A stretch of DNA of 10,583 nt from Oscillospiraceae bacterium (GCA_017558545.1 JAFYUG010000137.1:1-10583); one strand, 5' to 3'; positions 1-6,194 are shown, counted from the first letter of the stretch. Numbers and translations: made by a program. Notes: generated by a model from the sequence alone, not told the origin.

Positions 1-151
1 TGAGGGCAGAGCTATCCTTATCATAGCGGGGAAAGACAATCTTTCTGAACTCAAAGTTTTCTTTTTCAAGTCTTTCGCAGAGCTTTTTATATTGGGTGGA
101 TTTTCCGCTTCCGTCAATTCCTTCTATTACTATAAGATTACCTTGCATCAT
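1..151 (-). CDS. tmk: Thymidylate kinase, N-terminal 50 residues (cut by window edge)
   Basis: The visible part begins MMQGNLIVIEGIDGSGKSTQ, which carries a Walker A P-loop (GIDGSGKST, residues 11-19), followed near residues 40-49 by FPRYDKDSSA. Both are typical of clostridial dTMP kinases, which phosphorylate dTMP to dTDP for DNA synthesis in the cytoplasm. The reading frame stays open to base 1, so about three quarters of the usual ~200-residue enzyme lies outside the window. Two adjacent ATG codons (149-151 and 146-148) can serve as start; GAGG lies 5 nt before the first and 8 nt before the second, so the second is equally plausible. The ribosome binding site lies inside the end of the preceding glycosyltransferase gene and only one base separates the two genes, so translation is probably coupled. 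Another deoxynucleoside monophosphate kinase is possible, but the motif order favours Tmk. Confidence 0.88.
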   Translation of the reverse strand, partial: MMQGNLIVIEGIDGSGKSTQYKKLCERLEKENFEFRKIVFPRYDKDSSAL

Positions 152-152
152 T

Positions 153-887
153 TTAACCTCTGATCTTGCTAAAAATAACCACAATCATAAATTTGGGCAA
201 ATTCATCATGCGAATAATGCGTTTGGGTTCTTTTTTGAGTCTATAAAGCCACTCAAGGCCAAGTTTCTGCCATTTCTCGGGGGCGCGTTCAACAATACCG
301 GCAAAAACATCAAGGCTGCCTCCGGCGCCAATCATAAGACCAACATCAAGGCGATGTGCATTTTTCTGCATCCATTTTTCCTGTTTGGGAGCGCCAAGAC
401 AAACCAGCATTAAATCAGGTTTTGCAGAGTTAATTTTTTCTATTATAGGCTCATCATCGGTGAAATAGCCGTCATTTGTGCCTACAAATCTAATTCTGGG
501 ATATCTTGCAGAAAGATTTTCCGCAGCCTTATCAGCAACACCGGGCTTAGAACCAAAAAGGAACACACTTCTTCCCTCTTCGTTCATCTTCTCCATAAGC
601 GCAGTTGTAAAGTCGATTCCGGGAACGCGCTCCTTCATGGGAGTTCCCAAAAATTTGGCTCCATAAATAACGCCGATTCCATCAGGGATGACAAGCTCAG
701 CATCCTTCACAGCGGAGAGCATTTCCTCATCCTCACGGGCACGCATAACAATTTCAGGATTGGGTGTTACCACATAATATGCCTTGTGCTCAGATTGAAT
801 TTTGTAGGCATATTCAACAGCCTCAGTTTTAGTAACATTATCAAATGGGACACCCAAAATATCTATACGGGAAAATAAATTATTCAT
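153..887 (-). CDS. tagA: WecG/TagA/CpsF-family N-acetylmannosaminyltransferase
   Basis: A 244-residue protein covering the whole WecG/TagA/CpsF glycosyltransferase family (GT26). Members transfer ManNAc (or a related sugar) to undecaprenyl-diphospho-GlcNAc on the inner face of the membrane, an early step in wall teichoic acid or another surface polymer. Family signatures seen: TPNPEI (Thr41, Asn43), the PDGIG motif with the likely catalytic base Asp69, ERVPG (Arg87), CLGAPKQEKW near residues 143-152, and the C-terminal ERAP...GLEWLYRL..EPKR segment (about 200-224), a basic and hydrophobic tail that in TagA helps membrane association. The start codon overlaps the stop of the upstream sirtuin gene as ATGA (884-887), and the tmk start follows one base after the stop, so this is the middle gene of a tightly packed operon. 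The exact donor sugar cannot be read from sequence. Confidence 0.93.
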   Translation of the reverse strand: MNNLFSRIDILGVPFDNVTKTEAVEYAYKIQSEHKAYYVVTPNPEIVMRAREDEEMLSAVKDAELVIPDGIGVIYGAKFLGTPMKERVPGIDFTTALMEKMNEEGRSVFLFGSKPGVADKAAENLSARYPRIRFVGTNDGYFTDDEPIIEKINSAKPDLMLVCLGAPKQEKWMQKNAHRLDVGLMIGAGGSLDVFAGIVERAPEKWQKLGLEWLYRLKKEPKRIIRMMNLPKFMIVVIFSKIRG

Positions 888-1609
888 ATCTGCGAGAACA
901 CCTCTCCGATTTTATCTCTTATAACAAGGTCAGCATATTCATCATGACTAGTTCTATCTCTGTTAATGAGAACAAGCTTATCTCCTCTATAATAGTTGAT
1001 TAATCCCGCAGCGGGATAGACAACGAGGCTTGTTCCTCCAATGATAAGCATATCAGCATGTCTGATATAATTTATAGCAGCATAAATATCCTCTTGCTTA
1101 AGGGCTTCTTCATAGAAAACTATATCAGGCCTTATAACTCCCCCGCAATCGCAGCGAGGAACATCCAGTTCTTTATCAGTCATAATCTCTGCCGGATGAG
1201 ACTTAAGACATTTGGAGCAATAAGCTCTATGAAGGCTTCCGTGAAGCTCGATTACATTTTTACTGCCGGCAGCTTGATGAAGACCATCAATATTCTGAGT
1301 AATTATAGCCTTGAGTTTACCTGCTTCTTCAAGCTGAGCCAGCCTAAGATGGGCTGCATTGGGCTTTGCATCTCCAACAAGGAGTTTATCATGATGGAAG
1401 CGATAATAATCATAGGGCTTGGACATGAAGAAACTATGGCTTAAAATTTCTTCCGGCGGATAATCATATTTCTGATTATAAAGTCCGTCCACACTGCGAA
1501 AATCAGCAATTCCGCTTTCGGTGCTTACGCCGGCGCCGCCGAAAAACACTATATTTTCGCTCTCGGCGATCATTTCCTTAAGTTTTGCAATTTTATCGTC
1601 CAAGTTCAT
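884..1609 (-). CDS. cobB: Sir2-family NAD-dependent protein deacylase (sirtuin)
   Basis: A 241-residue bacterial sirtuin, which removes acetyl (or other acyl) groups from protein lysines using NAD+. Visible motifs: the NAD-binding GGAGVSTESGIADFRS (24-39), TQNIDGLH (104-111), the catalytic histidine in ELHGS (His123), a zinc-binding set CSKC (131/134) and CDC (153/155), and GGTSLVVYPA (191-200). Together these resemble the small class U/M-type bacterial enzymes. The frame stays open upstream to 1831, but that extension reads into an inverted-repeat region without sirtuin character. A good promoter (TTGAAT, 17 bp, TATAAT) at 1635-1663 puts the transcript start near 1628, so ATG 1607-1609 (MNLDDKIAKL) is the likely start. 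Its ribosome site is weak: AGGTG abuts the ATG. An upstream in-frame ATG (1628-1630) would lie at or before the transcript start. First gene of the sirtuin-tagA-tmk operon. Confidence 0.95.
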   Translation of the reverse strand: MNLDDKIAKLKEMIAESENIVFFGGAGVSTESGIADFRSVDGLYNQKYDYPPEEILSHSFFMSKPYDYYRFHHDKLLVGDAKPNAAHLRLAQLEEAGKLKAIITQNIDGLHQAAGSKNVIELHGSLHRAYCSKCLKSHPAEIMTDKELDVPRCDCGGVIRPDIVFYEEALKQEDIYAAINYIRHADMLIIGGTSLVVYPAAGLINYYRGDKLVLINRDRTSHDEYADLVIRDKIGEVFSQI

Positions 1610-1634
1610 CACCTGCCCATAAAAATACATAGTA

Positions 1635-1663
1635 ATTATACATCTCTCATGCTGCAAATTCAA
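1635..1663 (-). promoter_or_regulatory. Sigma-A type promoter for the sirtuin-tagA-tmk operon
   Basis: Read on the minus strand: -35 TTGAAT (1663-1658), a 17-bp spacer, and a perfect -10 TATAAT (1640-1635). The predicted transcript start is near 1628, giving a leader of only about 20 nt before ATG 1609. The -35 box sits at the outer edge of the inverted repeat described at 1662-1982. Confidence 0.7.
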
Positions 1664-1982
1664 TAGAAAAAGCATGAACAATTTAGGCGGCCTCACATAG
1701 GAATTTACACGGTTTTGATTGAATCTTTTTCCCCGCAGCTGTCCCCGTTTCTCTTGAAATACACAAACTATTTCTGCAAGAGCCGGATAAAGCTGAAAAA
1801 ACCTTCTATTCAAAACTGCGAAGCACTCCAAAGTAATATATTTTTCTGCAAGACAAAGAAAAAAGCCGTGGCAAGGCTGTCGCCTGCCATGGCTTTTTTA
1901 TGCAGTATTGCCGGAAAAGATACACTTTGGAGCGTATAAATCCCTATGTGAGTCCGCCTTTTGTTCCTGCTTTTTAACTATT
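1662..1982. repeat. MITE-like element: 50-nt imperfect terminal inverted repeats around a structured core
   Basis: This is the gene-free stretch between the second vanY-like gene and the sirtuin. Its left arm (1662-1711) and right arm (1933-1982) are inverted copies. The central part is AGGCGGCCTCACATAGG on the left and, reverse-complemented, AGGCGGACTCACATAGG on the right. Similarity continues outward through GCA(T/G)GAAC, AAAAA and AATAG, and inward through ATTTA(C/T)ACG. By eye the arms differ by about five substitutions and two 2-nt gaps. The 221-nt interior holds a nested hairpin with a terminator and no convincing gene or transposase. I did not find clear target-site duplications. A non-autonomous insertion (MITE or similar) fits best; an old inverted duplication or a large structured RNA are alternatives. 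Confidence 0.55.
1859..1899 (-). terminator. Bidirectional intrinsic terminator after the tandem vanY-like genes
   Basis: Stem GCCGTGGCA (1865-1873) pairs with TGCCATGGC (1885-1893) with one G-T wobble. It is topped by GGC/GCC (1875-1877 / 1882-1884) around a TGTC loop, with one bulged A. A run of six A (1859-1864) and six T (1894-1899) flank the stem, so it can terminate on both strands. On the minus strand it lies about 80 nt past the vanY-like stop and upstream of the sirtuin promoter. Confidence 0.85.
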
Positions 1983-2794
1983 TACTTATAGAGCTCATGG
2001 AATTCTTCCAGTGTGAGATCATTTTCCATGATATAAGTGGCAACTTCTACACCAACATAGCGGAAGTGCCAGGGCTCATAAATAATACCGGTTATGTCCT
2101 GTTTGCCATCGGGATAGCGGAGAATAAAGCCATATTCATGGCAATGCTCCTTCATCCACTTGAAAAGGGCGGTATTCTCAAGGCTTCTGTCCTTGCTTGC
2201 ATAATACTGATCGGTGATATCAGCGCAAAGACCGCTCTGATGTTCGCTGGTACCGGGAGGCGCAACTATTGTTGCAGCAACAGCTCTGTCGCCGCCATAC
2301 TGGCTGACCTTGCGTTCATAGAGGTAGTTCTGCTCACTATAGCTGCGATAGGTGGAGCTAAGGAAAACAGACAAGCCCTCGCCTCTTGCCGCCTCGATGA
2401 ATGCTTTAAGAGCATCAACTGCTCTGATGTCAAAGCTCTGAGAGCCTTCAAGAGTGGTAAGCTCGGGCACATAATCTCCAATATTATTATTGGAGTTTAT
2501 AAGAACATACTCCCAGCTATTTATATCAATATCCGGTTTATCGGAATAGGGTTCGGGGGTGGGAGTAGGTGTAGGTTCAGGAGTAGGCTCGGGAGTAGGC
2601 TCGGGGGTAGGTTCTGGAGTGAGCTCAGGAGTGGTCTCTGGCTCCAAAACAGGAGGCTCAACAGGAGTTGCAAGTTCCTGAGTAGGAATATTAGGAATAT
2701 CAGGTGTTTTGGCAGTATGGTGAATAACCGTTACTGCTACAAGAACAACAACAAGAAGCAAAAGAATAATTTTCTGAATAGAATTATTTTTCAT
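1982..2794 (-). CDS. VanY-family (M15B) D-alanyl-D-alanine carboxypeptidase, second of a tandem pair
   Basis: A 270-residue extracytoplasmic peptidase. It has a short N-terminal hydrophobic segment (about 8-24, signal anchor or signal peptide), a low-complexity Pro/Thr/Glu linker (about 51-82, TPEP units), and a C-terminal peptidase domain (about 110-260). Zinc and catalytic signatures of M15B are present: SEHQSGLCAD (Ser183, His185, Asp192) and EPWH (Glu240, His243). YRSYSEQ (149-155) resembles the substrate-binding region. Such enzymes cleave the terminal D-Ala from peptidoglycan stem peptides. The start is supported by AGAAGG 7 nt before the ATG. It lies 54 bp downstream of a paralogue (2849-3664) with the same C-terminal pattern (HCHEYGFILRYP, EPWHFRYVGVE). 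No VanH/A/X genes are nearby, so a housekeeping or sporulation role is more likely than glycopeptide resistance. Confidence 0.92.
   Translation of the reverse strand: MKNNSIQKIILLLLVVVLVAVTVIHHTAKTPDIPNIPTQELATPVEPPVLEPETTPELTPEPTPEPTPEPTPEPTPTPTPEPYSDKPDIDINSWEYVLINSNNNIGDYVPELTTLEGSQSFDIRAVDALKAFIEAARGEGLSVFLSSTYRSYSEQNYLYERKVSQYGGDRAVAATIVAPPGTSEHQSGLCADITDQYYASKDRSLENTALFKWMKEHCHEYGFILRYPDGKQDITGIIYEPWHFRYVGVEVATYIMENDLTLEEFHELYK
2549..2644 (-). repeat. In-gene TPEP-coding tandem repeat
   Basis: Residues 51-82 of the downstream vanY-like protein are mostly TPEP units. At DNA level they form imperfect 12-bp repeats of the type GGTTCAGGAGTA (plus strand). The repeat lengthens the linker between membrane anchor and peptidase domain, and could expand or contract by replication slippage. 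The paralogue at 2849-3664 has only a short, non-repetitive Pro-rich linker. Confidence 0.8.
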
Positions 2795-2817
2795 AACAAA
2801 GCCTTCTTATAAAATCA

Positions 2818-2834
2818 GGCGCACAATGTGCGCC
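2818..2834 (-). terminator. Small hairpin between the tandem vanY-like genes (weak terminator or attenuator)
   Basis: GGCGCAC (2818-2824) and GTGCGCC (2828-2834) form a perfect 7-bp GC-rich stem with a 3-nt loop. On the minus strand it is followed by TGATTTTAT, a poor U tract. It could partially terminate or stabilise an mRNA end, which would lower expression of the second gene relative to the first. Confidence 0.5.
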
Positions 2835-2848
2835 CGATAAATTAATTA

Positions 2849-3664
2849 TTAAGCCTCGGGAATTTTGTAGAGATCTATAAACTCTTCAAGGCACAGATTA
2901 TTTTCCATCATAAAGGTTGCGGCCTCAACGCCAACATAACGGAAATGCCAGGGCTCATACCAACCGGTAATCTCCTCTTTATCCTTGGGATAACGAAGAA
3001 TGAAGCCATACTCATGGCAATGCTCTGCCATCCATACGAGAAGAGGCATCTCTTCCACATCTTCAGCAACAAGAGTAGTGGAGGAGTTATCAATTATATC
3101 AGCTGCCAGGCCCAACTGATGCTCGCTGGTTCCCGGATATGCAACCAGCTTGCGGGCCTGCATTTCAGCCTCTGCCAAATCACCGTCAGGCCAAGCTATC
3201 TGGCTTGCCTTGCCGTTAAAGATAAATGCCTGAGTGGAATAGGGTCTATATGCTGTGGATATATAAGTTGAAAATCCATTCTGACGAGCTCCGTCAAGGA
3301 AGGAATTCAAGGCATCCACAGCGCGGGAATCGAAATACTGGCCGTTATCCACTTCGCTTACATCGGGAGCAAAGGACTTGGAGAGAACATTGATGTTATT
3401 TACAAGTCTGAGGTTCCATTCGTGAATAGAAACATCGGGAAGCTCTATCTCAGGAGTAGGAACGGGGGTTGCCACAGGTTCAGGGCTTATATCTGCGCCT
3501 ACATCGTCAGGAACATATCCTTCGGATCCGTTAATAATATCACTTGGAATGCTTATAGTAGGTGTCTGAGCGGTTGGAAGCGCAGGAGATACACGGGAGC
3601 TGACAATGGAAAGCAGAATGACAACCAAAACAAGAAGCGTTATACGCCATTTATGTTTCCGCAT
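2849..3664 (-). CDS. VanY-family (M15B) D-alanyl-D-alanine carboxypeptidase, first of a tandem pair
   Basis: A 271-residue paralogue of the following gene. It has a basic N-terminus, one hydrophobic segment (about 7-22), a linker with a short PVATPVPTPE stretch (63-72), and a peptidase domain from about 100. M15B signatures: SEHQLGLAAD (Ser180, His182, Asp189), EPWH (Glu237, His240), and YRPYSTQ (139-145). The protein is expected to sit outside the membrane and trim D-Ala from peptidoglycan stem peptides. The start is firmly set by GGAGGT 7 nt upstream of ATG 3664. It ends with a short IPEA tail absent from the paralogue. A candidate promoter lies upstream (3738-3766), so the pair is probably its own transcription unit. 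Substrate (D-Ala-D-Ala or other stem-peptide termini) is inferred from the family. Confidence 0.93.
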   Translation of the reverse strand: MRKHKWRITLLVLVVILLSIVSSRVSPALPTAQTPTISIPSDIINGSEGYVPDDVGADISPEPVATPVPTPEIELPDVSIHEWNLRLVNNINVLSKSFAPDVSEVDNGQYFDSRAVDALNSFLDGARQNGFSTYISTAYRPYSTQAFIFNGKASQIAWPDGDLAEAEMQARKLVAYPGTSEHQLGLAADIIDNSSTTLVAEDVEEMPLLVWMAEHCHEYGFILRYPKDKEEITGWYEPWHFRYVGVEAATFMMENNLCLEEFIDLYKIPEA

Positions 3665-3737
3665 CAGTTATACCTCCTTCATGAATTATTGATAAATTAG
3701 GTCTGTTTGATAATTATACTTTACAAACTGACAATGT

Positions 3738-3766
3738 ATATTACCACATATCATTAAAATATGCAA
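3738..3766 (-). promoter_or_regulatory. Candidate extended -10 promoter for the tandem vanY-like genes
   Basis: On the minus strand: TTGCAT (3766-3761), 17-bp spacer, TAATAT (3743-3738), preceded by TGG, which gives an extended -10 (TGn). A better-looking TATAAT (3718-3713) lies closer to the gene but has no matching -35 at the right distance; the nearest is TTGTCA only 10 bp upstream. Either could be used. Confidence 0.4.
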
Positions 3767-3795
3767 GCTTTTCTCCACAGGGCAATAAAAACGCA

Positions 3796-3817
3796 GGGGA
3801 TAACACCCGTTATCCCC
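3796..3817 (-). terminator. Terminator of the two-component operon
   Basis: GGGGATAAC (3796-3804) and GTTATCCCC (3809-3817) form a perfect 9-bp stem with an ACCC loop. On the minus strand it is followed by TGCG and then five T. It lies 11 nt after the stop of the membrane protein gene. Confidence 0.75.
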
Positions 3818-3828
3818 CACCGATTAAT

Positions 3829-4536
3829 TTATGAAACTGAAATTTTAACATCCAGCAAGGAGCCGGGATAATATGAGCAATAAATATTCCATACTATAGC
3901 ACTGCCATCTGAACTTGTATATGCCATAGCAGTATCTTCAGCCTTTCCGGACCAATTGACAAGCTTGAGATCAAATTGTGTTTCCTTGGCTATAGTAGAA
4001 GCAATGGTTTTCGCATTAAATTCTTCCTCAATTGCGTTTGCATAGTCTTCAAAATTATTAACGCAAACACCGCTGATGTAGATATAATAAACGAAACCCG
4101 TTTCTGCATCCATATAAACATCAATCCAGTTGGTCCAATCGCCTTCGTCCTGGAGCCACATATGGCAAATGGTCATAGACTTTTCGCCATCGCTAAGATT
4201 GATATACTCTTCTCCTGCGGTTATAAGCTTTCTCACAGTTGAATCTATGATTGCAGAAGAACAAATTTGATCAAACCTGCTGTCGCAGAATTTAAGCATA
4301 CTTTTTTCAGGCTCTTTAACCACTTTATACTTAATCTCTGCATCCTTTGCATTATACTTCGCAAACATTGCAGCTCTCTCGCCTGTGATGAAATAAGGAT
4401 CGGCAGGGCCATCGTCTCTAAAAGCAAGAGGAATAAGGGAGCTGAAAACAAAAACAACGCATGCAGCCACAATGTAGATAAGCATTCTTGTTTTTTCGGA
4501 AAGCTTTTCAGATGTCTTGGAAAGTCTTTTAATCAT
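3829..4536 (-). CDS. Unrecognised membrane-anchored protein coupled to a sensor kinase
   Basis: I do not recognise the family. The product (235 residues from ATG 4536) has a basic, Lys/Ser-rich cytoplasmic start, one transmembrane helix (about 18-39, MLIYIVAACVVFVFSSLIPL) and a soluble domain of about 195 residues, most likely outside the cell. This domain alternates charged and aromatic stretches (WLQDEGDWTNWIDVYMD; GFVYYIYISG) and has cysteines at about 84, 92, 124, 158 and 220. The start at 4536 is preferred over ATG 4545 because AAGGAG abuts 4545 but lies 9 nt before 4536. The gene overlaps the kinase stop by 8 nt and ends the operon. By position it could be an accessory regulator of the kinase, as YycH/YycI are for WalK, but I see no sequence evidence for that homology. 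Confidence 0.85.
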   Translation of the reverse strand: MIKRLSKTSEKLSEKTRMLIYIVAACVVFVFSSLIPLAFRDDGPADPYFITGERAAMFAKYNAKDAEIKYKVVKEPEKSMLKFCDSRFDQICSSAIIDSTVRKLITAGEEYINLSDGEKSMTICHMWLQDEGDWTNWIDVYMDAETGFVYYIYISGVCVNNFEDYANAIEEEFNAKTIASTIAKETQFDLKLVNWSGKAEDTAMAYTSSDGSAIVWNIYCSYYPGSLLDVKISVS

Positions 4537-5479
4537 CCTGCGCATCTCCTTTCAGGAAGATGCGAACAGTTGTGCCTTCCCCCAATTCACTTTCATACTC
4601 AAGAGATGTATCGTGAAGCTCAGCTATACGCTGGCAAAGAGCAAGACCAAGACCTGCACCGTTTTGGGCTCTGGAGCGGGATTTATCTATCATATAGAAA
4701 GGCTCCATAATCTTGGTCAATTCCTCTTTCTTCATGCCCCTGCCGTGGTCGCGGACATAAAGGGAATATCCGTTCTCTTCAGCCTTGCCAAAAAGTTCTA
4801 TGACATCATTTTTCTTGCTGGCCTTTCGGGCGTTATCAACAAGATTAATCATAAGAGTTTTGAAAAGATCCGGCTCAACCTTAATCTCACCGGGCTCCCA
4901 ACGCATATCCAAGGTTATTCCGTCATTGGAGAGCGATGGAACTGTAACCGCAGCTATTGAACGGATAAAATAACCAACTTCAAACTGTTTCTTTTCAAAT
5001 CCCTGCTTACCGGCAACTATAATATCCATAAGCTTAAGGGACAAAGACTCCAATCTTTTTCCCTCAGAAAATATATATCCTGCGGCTGTAAATCTGGATT
5101 TAGGGCTCATCTCTTTTGAGCGTATCATGTCGGCATAGCCGATGATTGCAGTGAGAGGAGTTTTAAGCTCATGGGCGAAGGAGGCAATAAACTCCTCTCT
5201 TCGTCCGGCAACATCCTCAAGATTGCTGATAGCTGCTTCAAGTTCTCTGATTTTTGCTCGGCTGACTCTGATTTCGTTAACATCTCTCTGGGTGTGATAT
5301 ACATCCACAAAGCATACAACGAAAGAGCCTATAACTGTGGCCAAAATAAGAAACAAGATATACAGACCATACTTTGAAACGGCACCGGGAAATCGGCTGA
5401 TAAAAAAGCACTCTCCCGCACAAATAACCAGCATAAATATGATGGCAGAAGTGAAAAATGTCTTCAGTGTTTTAGTCAT
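4529..5479 (-). CDS. Two-component sensor histidine kinase with a very short extracytoplasmic loop
   Basis: A 316-residue membrane histidine kinase. Two helices (about 11-28 and 37-58) are joined by only about 10 residues outside the membrane. A charged coiled-coil-like linker (62-93) leads to the HisKA domain with the phospho-accepting His103 (SFAHELKTPLT) and to an ATP-binding HATPase domain: N box NLVDNARKA (Asn216), G1 DHGRGM (244-249), F-box-like FYMID (261-265), G2 GAGLGLA (274-280). I see no PAS, and any HAMP would have to be very short. The tiny loop suggests that it senses within the membrane or through a partner protein; the next gene, a membrane-anchored protein, is a candidate. 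The start lies 10 nt after the regulator stop; the nearest good ribosome site (GGAGG in the regulator end) is about 15 nt upstream, so translation may depend on coupling. Confidence 0.93.
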   Translation of the reverse strand: MTKTLKTFFTSAIIFMLVICAGECFFISRFPGAVSKYGLYILFLILATVIGSFVVCFVDVYHTQRDVNEIRVSRAKIRELEAAISNLEDVAGRREEFIASFAHELKTPLTAIIGYADMIRSKEMSPKSRFTAAGYIFSEGKRLESLSLKLMDIIVAGKQGFEKKQFEVGYFIRSIAAVTVPSLSNDGITLDMRWEPGEIKVEPDLFKTLMINLVDNARKASKKNDVIELFGKAEENGYSLYVRDHGRGMKKEELTKIMEPFYMIDKSRSRAQNGAGLGLALCQRIAELHDTSLEYESELGEGTTVRIFLKGDAQDD

Positions 5480-5489
5480 GGCGGGTTAA

Positions 5490-6143
5490 TTATACCTCCA
5501 GACGGTAGCCGACTTTATAAATGGCCTTAATCTTATCTTCCCAATGAAGCTTCTTTCTAAGTCTCTGAACATGAAGGTCAACAGTTCTGGAATCGCCCAT
5601 AAAATCGCTGCCCCAAACATTTTCATAAAGGGTTTCTCTGAAAAGAGCAATGTTTTTATTGCGGGCGAAAAGAAGAAGCAATTCAAACTCCTTCATAGTA
5701 AGGGCAATTTCTCTGTTGCCTCTGCGAACCGAGCGGGAACGAGTGTCGATAATTATATCATCAACTATAATCTCAGTCTGGGTCTTTCCTGCACGGCGCA
5801 ATATGCTTTCTACGCGGGCAAGAAGCTCAACAATCTCAAAAGGCTTAGTAAGATAATCATCTGCACCCAGTTTGAGTCCCTTAACCTTATCCTCAGTGGA
5901 GCCTTTTGCAGTAAGGAAAATAACAGGGATATTCAGGGGCTTAATATAATCCAGTACCTCATATCCGTTTGCTCCGGGAAGCATAATATCAAGGAGCACA
6001 AGGTCAAATCTTTCAACTTCAAGAATATCACAGGCAGAGATGCCATCATACACGCAGGTGCAGTTATATCCCGCCTCGCTGAGATTCATCTCTATAAGAT
6101 CATTGATAGGTTTTTCGTCATCGACGATAAGAATCTTTATCAT
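5490..6143 (-). CDS. OmpR/PhoB-family response regulator
   Basis: A 217-residue two-domain regulator. The receiver domain (1-117) has the acidic pocket Asp8/Asp9, phospho-acceptor Asp52 (LVLLDIMLPG), Thr78 and Lys100 (KPF). The C-terminal winged-helix DNA-binding domain (about 123-216) has SRTVDLHVQRLRKKL as recognition helix. It is expected to be phosphorylated by the kinase encoded next. Start choice: an in-frame GTG (6150-6152) and two ATGs lie close together; ATG 6143 (MIKILIVDDE) has GGAG 8 nt upstream and matches the usual family start, while the others are too close to it. A promoter with three 11-bp-spaced repeats lies just upstream (6166-6194), suggesting autoregulation. There is no clear terminator between sigK and this gene, so readthrough is possible. 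The regulated genes are unknown. Confidence 0.95.
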   Translation of the reverse strand: MIKILIVDDEKPINDLIEMNLSEAGYNCTCVYDGISACDILEVERFDLVLLDIMLPGANGYEVLDYIKPLNIPVIFLTAKGSTEDKVKGLKLGADDYLTKPFEIVELLARVESILRRAGKTQTEIIVDDIIIDTRSRSVRRGNREIALTMKEFELLLLFARNKNIALFRETLYENVWGSDFMGDSRTVDLHVQRLRKKLHWEDKIKAIYKVGYRLEV

Positions 6144-6165
6144 ATGCATCACTCCAAGTTAATCT

Positions 6166-6193
6166 TGTATCAGCTATGTATCTGTATTGTATC
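6166..6193 (-). promoter_or_regulatory. Three 11-bp-spaced direct repeats: candidate operator of the response regulator
   Basis: TGTATC occurs on the plus strand at 6166-6171, 6177-6182 and 6188-6193 (GATACA on the gene strand), each step exactly 11 bp, about one helical turn. OmpR-family regulators typically bind tandem direct repeats with 10-11 bp periodicity. The distal copy overlaps the -10 box and the other two lie around and just after the predicted transcript start, which fits repression of its own promoter. Function is inferred. Confidence 0.45.
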
Positions 6194-6194
6194 A
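6186..6194 (-). promoter_or_regulatory. Extended -10 promoter of the two-component operon
   Basis: On the minus strand, TGA followed by TACAAT (6191-6186; 5 of 6 consensus bases) forms an extended -10 element. No good -35 lies 17 bp upstream (TTTATT), consistent with an extended -10 or activator-dependent promoter. Predicted start near 6179, about 36 nt before ATG 6143. Confidence 0.5.

Noticed and set aside
1610..1831. 74-residue N-terminal extension of the sirtuin reading frame
   Set aside because: It runs into the inverted-repeat element, lies upstream of the predicted transcript start, and is not part of the sirtuin fold.
1662..1982. Invertible promoter (phase-variable switch) between the inverted repeats
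   Set aside because: The arms are imperfect, no clear outward promoter lies inside, the sirtuin promoter lies at and outside the left edge, and no adjacent recombinase is seen. Read pairs in both orientations would reopen this.
1961..2812. 283-codon plus-strand open frame opposite the second vanY-like gene
   Set aside because: Antisense shadow: its translation is low-complexity where the TPEP repeat lies (Gly/Arg/Ser-rich) and the catalytic motifs are on the minus strand.
1982..6143. Possible vancomycin-resistance (van) cluster: VanR/VanS-like pair near two VanY-like genes
   Set aside because: No VanH dehydrogenase, VanA/B-type ligase or VanX dipeptidase is present, a terminator and a separate promoter divide the two units, and VanY-family peptidases are common core enzymes in clostridia.
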